NCBI RefSeq assembly: GCF_042477335.2 | Contig: NC_091247.1 | Coordinates: forward strand, 43,454,501 to 43,518,500 | Origin: Ovis canadensis | Lineage: Eukaryota; Chordata; Mammalia; Artiodactyla; Bovidae | Direction of reading: 5' to 3' | DNA length: 64,000 bases | Part shown: one piece after another, positions 55,575 through 64,000 of the stretch | Numbering within the stretch: position 1 is the first letter of the stretch | Layout of the letters: each line of letters begins with the position of its first letter | The notes under the pieces: model-generated | Seen by the model: only the letters and a program-made list of their open reading frames with translations | What the model was told of the DNA's origin: nothing | The model's database searches: none | Position numbers and translations under genes: made by a program

Positions 55575-56328
55575 GCTGTTGTAACAACAAACAATAGTAA
55601 CAAACAATCACAAAAATCTCTATGGCATATAACAGTAAATATTTTTAATAATTTTATTTACTTATTCTGGCTGCGCTGGGTCTTTGGTGCTTCACGGGCT
55701 TTTCTCTCATTGCAGTGCGCTGGGTTCTCTTGTGAAGCATGGGCTCCAGGGCACACGTGCTGCAGTGGTGCGGCTCCCAGGCTCTAGAGCACGGGCTCAG
55801 TAGTTGTGGCACATGGGCTTAGTTGCTCCACAGCATGTGGGATCTTTCCAGGCCACGGATCGAACCCATGTCTCCTGCACTGGCAGGTGGATTCTTTACC
55901 ACTGAGCCATGTGCTATTTTATGCATACATCTGGAGTCAGCTGGGGGTCAGCCAGGTGAGGCTGACCTTGGCTGGGTCTAAGTCTGCTCTGGATACATGT
56001 CCCTCATCATCCTTGTACGGGCAGGGCAGATATGGCAGGTTATCCCCTGGTGATGACATTGGCACAGATAGGCATGTGGAAATGACTCCTAAGGCCTAGG
56101 CTTGGAATTGCACCATGTCACTTCCTCTTTCATTCTGTTAGCCAAAATGGGTCATGCAGCGATGTTCAAAAGTCAAGGGGCAAGAACATACATTCCACCT
56201 CTAGTGCAAAAAGGGGCAGCGAAGTCACATAGGATAAGAACACGAGGAGGGACAGGAATTAGGACCAATAATTCAATCTACCACAGAGTAGTCGAAGACG
56301 TTCATTACCACTGGGAGACCAGATGAAA
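55575..56328 (+). repeat. old interspersed repeat around a CHR SINE
   Basis: 'gttgtaacaacaaacaatag' to 'gaccaataattcaatctaccacag', resembling the 14.25-14.70 kb element class. It is interrupted by the CHR SINE at 55637-55907. Family uncertain. Confidence 0.4.
55637..55907 (-). mobile_element. CHR-type SINE
   Basis: Reverse-orientation CHR, near full length; tail complement 'ataattttatttacttattctgg' on the left. Confidence 0.85.
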
Positions 56329-56619
56329 CGGGGATGTGAACTGGCCATTAATCTAGCCAAGATGTCAGTCACTGGTGTCCTCATAAGAGCTATGACAAGG
56401 GAATGGCAAGGGAAAGGCCTGACTGGGATGGATGGAGGTGAGAGGGAGGCGAGGAAGAGAAGTGTGAGTGTGTAGACAACTCTCCCAGGAATATTTGCTC
56501 TGCAGAGGAGCAGGAAAATGGTGCAGCAGGAAATTGGGCTAAGACTAATATATTTTTAAATTGGGGGATATTAAGTCCTATTCGACTGCAATGGGGAGGT
56601 TAGAGTAGAGAGGAAGAAA

Positions 56620-56703
56620 TACTGGGTTGACCAAAAAGTTCCTTTGGGTTTTTCCATACCATCTTGCGGAAAAATCCAAAGGAACTTTTTGGTTAACCCT
56701 ATA
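56620..56703. mobile_element. mariner-derived hairpin MITE
   Basis: Two ~37-bp arms (gggttgaccaaaaagttcct... and ...aggaactttttggttaaccc) are inverted repeats of each other around a ~10-bp centre, with TA at both ends. This is the ruminant Tc1/mariner-derived miniature element. It folds into a long near-perfect hairpin. Confidence 0.85.
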
Positions 56704-57379
56704 GCTGAAAGGAAGGGGAGATGTGCGCTGGTGAAAGGGGAAGGGGCCCAGGGCACAGATGGAGGGGTTGGCCACAGATGGGCGGAGGGAACCCAGAGCT
56801 GGGGACATTCTGGTGGCTTTGGTGGGAGGAAGTGCAGGCGGTTGGTCTGTTTGTACCTATTTTCTCTATGAAGGATAGTCAGAGGCCAGATTGAGAGTGA
56901 AAGAGGAAGGGGTGTTGACAGTATTCAGAAGAGGAGAAAGTGTGAAATTGTTGCATCAAGGAGAGGGAAAAGGAATTTTTCTAAGAAAAGGCAGTAGGAT
57001 TGTCAAATACCCATCAGAAATTTATGGCCATAAGTTTGATGTGAGCCCGTTCAGAGTAGCTGGGTAGTTTCTTCAGCAGTGTGCAACTTCTCTGTTGCAG
57101 GTATGAAGTAAGCAGTTTGATTTAACCACAGCTGGGTTTTCACCAGGTGAAGGCAATGGAGAGAGACTGCTGTAAGAAGTTCAGAGTGTTTGCAAGGAAG
57201 ATTTCCCAGGCCAGATCATAGAACCTCAGCTGGCTGATAAGACCTGAGGGAAGATAAATAGTGAAAAAACAGTACAGCGATGGACTGGAGGTCTCAGGTG
57301 GGAAAGATGGTGGAGTGGAAGGACCGGAGTGAAAGAGCTGGCAGGCTGGCAGGTAGTGGGATCTTTGAGATTTAAGAGA

Positions 57380-57570
57380 TGGTCCCCAGTGGCTCAGCGG
57401 TAAAGAATCCTGCCACGCAGGAGACCTGGGTTCAGTTTCTGGGTCAGGAAGATCCCCTGGAGAAGGGCAGCCCACGGCAGTATCCATGCCTGGAGAATCC
57501 CATGGACAGAGGAGTCTGGTGGGCTACAGTCCATGGAGTTGCAAATAGTCAGACACGACCGAACACATAT
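57380..57570 (+). mobile_element. Bov-tA SINE
   Basis: Plus-strand Bov-tA with small head and body deletions. Confidence 0.85.
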
Positions 57571-58417
57571 GCACGTAGACATTCATGGTTCCCAGGTCTA
57601 GGGTATGACCAGGAGACCAGGGTGGGGCAGGAGATGTATCACTAGGACTAAGGTAGTCAGGAGAGTTAGGGGCTAAGGCTGTGGGGCGGGTCATCAGCTT
57701 TGATGTTGAGATCACCAAGAATGGTGACAGTGAAGGAGAAAGAGCCCAGTGCTGAAATCGTCGAGGAATGGAGGAAGTGGCCAGAAGGATAATAAGGTGA
57801 CACTAACTAGAAGCGGTGGATATGTTGACATGTATTCCAAAGGAGACGGGTGTTTGAAGGAAGAATAAGAACCGGATTGGGAAGCTTCAGTGGTGAGTGA
57901 GGAGACATCTCCAGGCCCAGAAGCGTGGCCTAAGGAGAAAGAAGCCTCGGACAAGGCTGTGGAGCAGCAGGGTCCTCAGAGGTCAGACAGTCTTCAGGAG
58001 GAAGGAAGAGAGGGTCCCAGGCTTGCAGGAGATTGCATGAGAAGGCAGAGAGGTCTGGGTGAGGGTTACAGGGGGAGGGGGCATTCATCAGTGTCTGCTG
58101 CGCCCCACCCCGGCGCGTGACGGATAAGGGCAGCCTCACCAGGCCCCTAGAGGAAAGCTTCCCAGGTTACCCTGGCCTGGAGGGGAGGCTTCCTTTTCCA
58201 GGAACCCCTATAACTCTGGTTTCTCGCGTTTCTCAGTTGGGGCTGGTCCCCTGCTTCCTGGTGTCCTCAGCGTTCTTCTTCCGTGTGGATTTCTTATTTC
58301 CTCAATTAGAGGCAAGTTTGGGCAGAACCCCGTCTAGGCCATTTTGCACGCGCGCTCCAGTCCAGCACAGCACCTGACACGCAATGGCCCTTCACAACTG
58401 TTTGCTGCTGGAGTTGG

Positions 58418-58425
58418 ATGCAAAT
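58418..58425 (+). promoter_or_regulatory. octamer (POU-factor) motif
   Basis: ATGCAAAT, the perfect octamer, about 40 bp left of the second CpG island. An 8-bp match can occur by chance; location is the only extra support. Confidence 0.3.
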
Positions 58426-58449
58426 ACGGTAATAGTTTCCCTTTAAGGC

Positions 58450-58875
58450 CAAGAAAGGGGCCCGTTCCGGGGGGTTGGAGGGAGGGGGGCGTCCTTCTGC
58501 CCGAGGCCCCCGCCCCCACCCCCTCCGGGCCAGCTGCTGCGGCCGCCCCTCCCCGCTGCCCCGCAGCCGCCAGGTCTGAGTAACCCGACGCCTGGGCCCG
58601 CTCCCCCGCCCGACCCAGGGCTCGGCGGCCAATGGCCGTGGCCCGAGCCTCCGCTGGGAGCCGCGGGGGCCCTCCAGGCGCCACCCGGCCGGGCTGGGGC
58701 ACCGGTTAAGAGCCGGCCTCCAGCTCCTGCTCCTGCTCTCCGTGCCCTGCGTGCGCTGTCGTCGGCCAGGCCCAGCCCAGACACGCCTGCTCCCTGCCCC
58801 GAGGCTGTGCCAGGGGACTGGGCGATGGGCGCAGACCAGGCCCCGAGAGGGCCAAGGCGGGAACCATCCCCAGCC
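58450..58875. promoter_or_regulatory. CpG-island-like segment with CCAAT box
   Basis: Very GC-rich and CpG-rich, non-repeat. A CCAAT box in the symmetric NF-Y-like context cggccaatggccg occurs at 58629-58633. No TATA box, first exon or known protein start is seen. The long minus frame over it (59157 to 58306) includes Bov-tA sequence and is a chance frame. Confidence 0.55.
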
Positions 58876-59032
58876 CGGGGAGCCAGGACACTTGAGTTCT
58901 GGGGCGTTTGACAGGCTGAGAGACCTTGGACAGTCGCGGAATCGTCCGTCTGTGGTTGAGACCAGTCCCTGTCCATCTCGAGCGGGGCTTGTGAGGGCCC
59001 AAGCCGGCAAAGGGTGTGCAAGTCCTCCTGAA

Positions 59033-59262
59033 TTAGCCGGTGTGTGCGTGTGCTCAGTCGCGCTGTCAAGCCTACTCTGCGACCCCATGGACTGTAGCTT
59101 GCCAGTATCCTCTGTCCATGGAATTTTCCAGGCAAGAATACTGGAGTGGGTTGCCATTTCCTTCTTCAGGGGATCTTCCCTACCCAGGGATCAAACCCAC
59201 ATCTCTTAACTCTCCCACATTGGAAGGCGGATTCTTTACCCCTGTGCTGCCTGGCATTAGCC
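59033..59262 (-). mobile_element. Bov-tA SINE with short target duplication
   Basis: Reverse-orientation Bov-tA (59040-59255) flanked by attagcc at 59033-59039 and 59256-59262. Confidence 0.85.
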
Positions 59263-59455
59263 AGAGGCCAGGCCAAACCCAAGTCACTGGGACCTGTCAT
59301 CACCGGCCCTGTCTACAGCGTCTCCTCCCCACCATCCTGGGAATTCCCTAGGTTCAAGGGGAAGAGCCTGACACAACTTTCCTAAACACCTCAGTCTGAG
59401 CATTTCTGGCAGCTCCTCAATCCCAAGGCAGAGGTGGGCTGATGGGGTTAGCAAC

Positions 59456-59523
59456 GCCCGCCCCACCCCCCCCACCCCACCCCCCCTCCCCCCACCCCCC
59501 CCCACTCCCCCTCCCCCCACCCC
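59456..59523. repeat. C-rich low-complexity tract (G4 potential on minus strand)
   Basis: Almost pure C broken by single A or T. The minus strand has more than ten runs of three or more G's, enough for several G-quadruplexes, and the plus strand could form i-motifs. Confidence 0.9.
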
Positions 59524-61205
59524 GAGGAAGGGAGCAGGAAATATATGCTGGGCTAGAAGGGTGAGCACAGGCAGGGCACCTTTCCAATTACCTAGTTTAT
59601 CTCCAGGGTACTAGAGTGGAAAGAGTATAAAGAAGAAACTCTGACCAACAATACCTTTTTCCTCCTTCAGTGGTTACAACTACACACTCCCCACAGTTTG
59701 CCACCGTAGGCTACAAATACTTGAGTATTTATCTAGATACACTAGCTTTGATCCCCTTACCTTAAGAAAAGCAAAGGAGAGCTCAGGAAATACATTGTAA
59801 TCTGAAAGAAACAGAAGAGAAGAGATCTTTGTCAAGGATGCATAATTTTAACATTCACAGCTTTCCTACACTGGAGCAGGGCCTAGGTCGCATATGGTGA
59901 TGAGGATACATCTGGGTCCCTTGAATCTTCATGTCTGTGTCCAGGTCCCAACAGGCTCCTAAATAGGTTCTGGAACCTGCAACCTTGACTCACACCCTTT
60001 CCCCTGCACTGGACTGGCAACCTTCAGGCACCTTGCCTGGGGCACAGTGTCACATGGTACACGGCTCGGCTCTCTCTTCCCTTGGCAGTTGGACTCCAGG
60101 GTCTGACACCCCATCAGGTCCTCTGCCCCAGGTGAATCCAAAGGCAGGATGTGGCATTTCAGGGAGCCTGAGAGGGAGTCCAAAAGCAGGGAGGGGGAGA
60201 GTGCCCCCCAGCCCAGGCCTGGTGTTCTGCAGGCTTCCTGAAATTCATTTGCTTGTAGACCTCTTCAGCCTTGCCAAGTTCTGTGTGAAAGATCAGAACA
60301 GCTGGAAATTTCTAGCGGGAGAGTGCCAGGTGCTGAATAGGTCCCAGTCTGACTTAGAAACAGTGAGGGGGCCGGGGCTGTTTGGGGTTGGCATTCTTCC
60401 CTTTGCCAGACAGGCAGGAACTGCTTGCTCTTGAAAGGCATGCCACCCCCAAGCCTGGGCCAGAGCCGCTGTAAACCCCAGACACCAGGCTGGGGACAGA
60501 AACTAGGAGTCTCCTCCCTCCTAAGCCCCAGGATGACGACACAAAGGGCCTCCTCTGCAGACCAAGCAGAAGGGGATGGGCTGACTGGGGAGGGCCAAAC
60601 CGTCACCCAGTCAAAGCCAGGCAGCTGCAAATGAAACACAGGCCTAGGAAGGCTCCGACAGGCACTCAGTCTTTCCCAGAGCCAAAAAATCCTGGCTAGA
60701 AACTTGACTACAGAGCAATGCAAGGCACTGGGAAATACTTGAAACCAGGCAAGACCCCTGGTAATGTTGGACTCCTGACAAACAACAGGCTGAGCCAAAT
60801 GCTTTTTCCCTACCTGGCCCAGACACAAAAATTGAGCTGGCCAGAGGGGACCCAGGGGAGGTGGCAGAGGAGCCAGGGAGGGACCCAGCAGGAAAAGGGA
60901 AGCTGGCAGTAAGGTCGTTTTTATCCTGCTCAGAGAGCAGAGCTCTCACACAGCAAGTCTGCAAAGGGGAGAGTTCCTGCTTGGCTTGACAAAAGGCCAA
61001 GGTCACTCAGGCCCTCTGGAGCCTCTCACAAGGGGCTCTGGGACCTACACGGTGGCTAGGCCACAGGGCTTACTTTCTGTTTGAAGAAGGGTAGGTGGTA
61101 GGGGCAGCTGCTGAGGGAGGCCGGCACCCCGCCCCCAACCCCAGGCCGTGACAAGCTTGACCTTCACTCTCAGACTACCTCAGTCCTTCCAAGGCAGGCT
61201 CTTCT
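59524..61205. other. 1.7-kb non-repeat stretch, no gene recognised
   Basis: Balanced-composition sequence with long frames in both directions (for example 59985-60434 plus, 60828-60265 minus). None resembles a known protein and no splice-consistent exon chain is apparent. Confidence 0.4.
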
Positions 61206-61328
61206 TGCTTTATTTATTTGCCATGCTGTGCAGCTTGCCGGATCTTAGTTCCCAGACCGGGGATTGAACCTGGGCCCGTGGCAGTGAAAGCACCAAGTTC
61301 TAACCACTGTACTGCAAGGGAATTCCCA
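61206..61328 (-). mobile_element. CHR-type SINE, short
   Basis: Reverse-orientation CHR: 'ctttatttatttgccatgctg' tail side and 'actgcaagggaattccc' head complement. Confidence 0.8.
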
Positions 61329-61384
61329 TCAGCCTGCTTTAAATTTTTTTTCCCCAAGATTTTGTTTTTTCACGTGGACCATTA

Positions 61385-61545
61385 TTAAAATCTTTATTGA
61401 ATTTGTTATAATGTTGCTTCTGTTTTACGTTTTGGTCTTTGGCCAGGAGGCTTGTGGGATCTTAGCTTTTCAAACAGGGATCAAACTTGCACCCTCTGCA
61501 TCAGAAGGTGGTGTCTTAACCTTTGGACAGCCAGAGAAGTCCCCA
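61385..61545 (-). mobile_element. CHR-type SINE, diverged
   Basis: Reverse orientation; 'gtgggatcttagcttttcaaacagggatcaaact' and 'ttggacagccagagaagtcccc' identify it. Confidence 0.7.
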
Positions 61546-62484
61546 GGCTGCTTTATTTTAAATGCATCTGCACGCTAGCATGTTATGGATAACGTTTATA
61601 AACCTACTAAGGAATGTTCTTTTATTCATATTTCTCCTGATATGTGAAAGGAGGGTTACTTTTTAAAAGTTCCAAAATTAAACAGAAAAAGAGACGTCAT
61701 CATTTGTTGAGGATGGATTGGGGGGTCTTAATTTTCTTTATCCTTTGCTGGATCTTGAAAAAAAAAAAAGAATAGAAAGACACATGCCACGGCACAAGGC
61801 TCCTTTAAAAAAAAAAAAGCTTTCTGAATTTAAAACTAGAGCATGCTCTATAAAAATAAATTCAGACAAAAAGTATAAAGAGCAGAAAATCACCTATTAA
61901 TCCCACTACCCACTGATAGCCCTGATATCATTGTGTATTTTTCCCACACTATTTTCTGTGCATGCAGATCCATGTTTTCACATGAGATATAATTATTAAC
62001 ATCAGAGTGTCGTCTTCTTCTTACCCCTGCCCGCTGAAGAAAATTCTAAACTTGCCTGTTTGGTTTCTCTTCACTTCACTCTTCCACAGAGAGGAAGAAT
62101 GATCACTTGCTGAGAAAAGCTAAACTGATCTACATAATAAAGGAATGCAGTGAGATGGGATGAGGTCCAGGGTAGGGAAAAGCCTTCTGAACTAGAGTTC
62201 AGTAGAGAGTTCAGTTTGTAGCACGTTAGAAGCTCAGGAGAAGCGACGGGGTGTAGAGAATTGGGCTTGGAAGACGGGGCTGCAGAGATGGACTGATGTG
62301 GTTATTTTTCTGGAACTCTTTTAATGTTCTTCTAGAGATGTAATTAAATAATGGAATTTATTTTGTATTAATTTGGGCCATTAAGTCCATACAGAGACTG
62401 AAATTATGGTCTCCCTGCTCATTTACAAGGGTTATGTTTTTAAAACATGGAGTCTCAGTATATTTCCTTTTTATATCCTTTTTT
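61546..62484. other. AT-rich sequence, partly old LINE-like
   Basis: 61840-61990 ('agaaaatcacctattaatcccactaccc') recalls an old LINE 3' region. The rest is unassigned. A-runs at 61759-61769 and 61806-61819. Confidence 0.35.
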
Positions 62485-62805
62485 AAAAATTAAATTTCAG
62501 GGCTTCCCTATTGGCTCAGTGGTAAAGAATCTGCCTGCTGATGCAGGAGATGTGGGTTCAATTCCTGATCTGGGAAGATCCCACATGCCGAGGAGCACCT
62601 AAGCCTGTGCATCCACAACTATTAAGCCTGTACTCTAGCGCCTGGGAGCTTCAACAAGAGAAGCCGCTGCAATGAAAGCCTGCACACCGCAATTAAAGAA
62701 TAGCCTCTGCTCGGCGCAACTAGAGAAAAGCCCAAGCAGCAACAAGGACTCAGCGCAGCCAAAACTGAATAAATAAATAACACTGCTTTAAAAAATTAAA
62801 TTTCA
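62485..62805 (+). mobile_element. CHR-type SINE with 15-bp target duplication
   Basis: Complete CHR SINE (62500-62790): 'gggcttccctattggctcag' head, long body and 'ctgaataaataaataa' tail. It is flanked by aaaaattaaatttca at 62485-62499 and 62791-62805. The exact duplication indicates a well-preserved insertion. Confidence 0.92.
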
Positions 62806-62869
62806 TGGTCAAGTCAATACATGGAGATTTTTTTCTTTATCCTTTAAACAGCTGCATGGCTATCCATTC

Positions 62870-63105
62870 ATCTTCACCATAATTTACTTAATCCATCTCC
62901 CGTTGATGATCGTTTATGTTATTCTAGGTTCACTATTGTCAATAATTACCCAGAGGCAATCCATATGCATATACATCTTTGCACTCTAGCTGAAATTTTC
63001 CTTAGGATGTATTCCTGTATGACTGCAGGATCAAAAGAAAAGGACATTCAAATTTTAGTACACAGTGCCATGTTGCTCTCTGTAAAGACTGAACAAATTA
63101 AAACC
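62870..63105 (-). mobile_element. old L1-like fragment
   Basis: 'cataatttacttaatccatctcccgttgatgatc' reads as the reverse complement of an L1M ORF2 end; strongly diverged. Confidence 0.45.
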
Positions 63106-63734
63106 ACCACCTACAGGGCTGGATTCTGCTCTTGAGTGTAGTACTGCTGGCAAGGGAGGTCCCAGTGGGTCAAGCAGACAGAGAGGCTTTGGGAAGGAGC
63201 TGAGCCGTGGCACAGGGTTGGGGGGGTGGTGCGGGGGTCGGTGAGGAAGGGTCTTCCAGGGAAGATGGTAAGAGAGCCAGTGAAGGCTCTATAAAAATTA
63301 CTTTTGCTACTCAGCATCCTTTCCCTGGGGAAATCACCTTCTCCACAGTAGCCCATTCAGCCTATGGATGAGCTTTGGGTGGCGCCGACCTCCGCCTTCT
63401 CCAAGACCCCCATCCTGGGTTGGCCACAGGGGTGACCAGATGACTGGAGCCAGATTAGTCAGAGGTCTTCATACCCTGGTGAGAATGATGGTTCCAGCCA
63501 GGAAGAAGTCTTTCTTGCTCACTGAACACCACGTGACACCAGAGCTGGCAGTGGTCCTCTCCTCCCATCCTGTGAGGGCTGCCCAGATGAATGCGGAGCT
63601 GAGAGATGGAGACAAAACCCTGATAGCTTTGCAGAGCCCCGAAACCTAGACATGTCTGAAGCCATCAGGGTCCATCTTGGGCATTCTGTTTACAACAAAG
63701 AAGTCCCAACTCCCGCTCAAATTGTCATTAGATT
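63106..63734. other. no recognised gene or repeat
   Basis: Contains a 93-codon plus frame (63368-63649) and an 81-codon minus frame without family resemblance. Confidence 0.4.
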
Positions 63735-64000
63735 TTATTTTTTAAATTCAGGTAAATTTCACATAACATAAAATTAACCATTAACTATACTAAAGTGTGT
63801 GCTTCAGTGGCATTGTGTATGTTCACCATGTTGGGCAACCATTGCCTCTATCCAGTTTCGAAGACATTTACATCATCACAAAAGGAAACCCTGTCCCCAT
63901 CTAGCCATCACTTCCTATTCCTTCTTTCTCTCAAGAAGTTTCAGATAAGTACAATCACACAACATGTGACCTCTTGCGTCTGGTTTCTTTCACTTAGTAT
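63735..64000 (-). mobile_element. old L1 3' end, runs off window
   Basis: 'cataacataaaattaaccatt', 'gttgggcaaccattgcctctatccagtt' and 'tggtttctttcacttagtat' are L1M 3'-end blocks in reverse orientation; continues past 64000. Confidence 0.75.

Larger units (their letters stand above)
54436..58060 (+). repeat. large ancient repeat, multiply interrupted
   Basis: Segments 54580-55285, 55453-55575, 56330-56620 and 56704-57860 follow, in order, a long medium-reiterated mammalian sequence that I know from many loci but cannot name. Examples: 'ggctctggctgcttggcagagcaggg', 'catgccagtacctatcagatgtcagg', 'gtgtagacaactctcccagg' and 'gtcatcagctttgatgttgagatcacc'. Bov-tA, CHR and mariner insertions split it. 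The assignment is from memory of pattern, so confidence is low. Confidence 0.35.

Noticed and set aside
58306-59157. 283-codon minus frame over the second CpG island
   Set aside because: Its start lies in Bov-tA sequence and the rest is GC-rich filler; a 230-codon frame overlaps it in another phase on the same strand.

Overview
This is a window of a ruminant (Bovidae: cattle, sheep, goat or a close relative) nuclear genome. It is diagnosed by its repeats: BovB (RTE-type LINE) copies, Bov-tA and BOV-A2 SINEs, CHR-type tRNA-Glu SINEs, ruminant L1, ruminant endogenous-retrovirus LTRs and a mariner hairpin element, on a background of pan-mammalian MIR, MER3, MER5 and old L1. I see no bacterial-style operon, no CRISPR array, no structural RNA gene and no multi-exon host gene I can support. 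The sequence alone does not tell me which bovid it is. All repeat family assignments are by recognition, not by a database run.

Layout. 1-0.8 kb: 3' end of a DEDD processed pseudogene, then a MIR. 1.7-8.3 kb: a dense LINE block in which BovB copies are nested three deep (a plus copy inside a minus copy inside an older plus copy). 8.3-25.7 kb: old L1, Bov-tA, CHR, MIR and MER5/MER3 pieces, a CT/CA microsatellite, an RPL29 pseudogene on the minus strand (18.45-18.67 kb) and two short BovB 3' ends. 25.7-26.7 kb: a young 5'-truncated L1 with a 15-bp target-site duplication. 27.7-28.8 kb: minus-strand BovB with a long open reverse-transcriptase segment. 29.3-29.8 kb: an ERV LTR. 31.3-31.85 kb: an intact, intronless RPS15 retrocopy with poly(A) and a 16-bp target-site duplication. 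35.3-35.7 kb: a minus-strand solo LTR. 36.2-38.84 kb: the best-preserved BovB. 40.17-41.78 kb: a 1.6-kb class II solo LTR with a 6-bp duplication. 46.4-47.8 kb: an RPL22 pseudogene inside an old L1, itself split by a SINE. 52.4-53.4 and 58.45-58.87 kb: two CpG-island-like GC-rich segments. 54.4-58.1 kb: a large, old, multiply interrupted interspersed repeat. The window ends inside another L1.

Functional content. The only uninterrupted protein of a known host family is the RPS15 retrocopy (145 codons, four differences from the human protein as I remember it). The other three gene-like sequences (DEDD, RPL29, RPL22) are decayed processed copies. The remaining candidate function is regulatory: two strong CTCF-like motifs (45.22 and 52.58 kb), two CpG islands without recognisable exons, a long C-rich tract with G-quadruplex potential on the minus strand (59.46 kb), and an AT-rich non-repeat segment with homeodomain-like cores (34.98-35.29 kb).

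I did not find an undescribed biological system. The most informative structures are the nested BovB stack, the dated solo LTRs and the retrocopies, where inverted termini and target-site duplications can be read directly.
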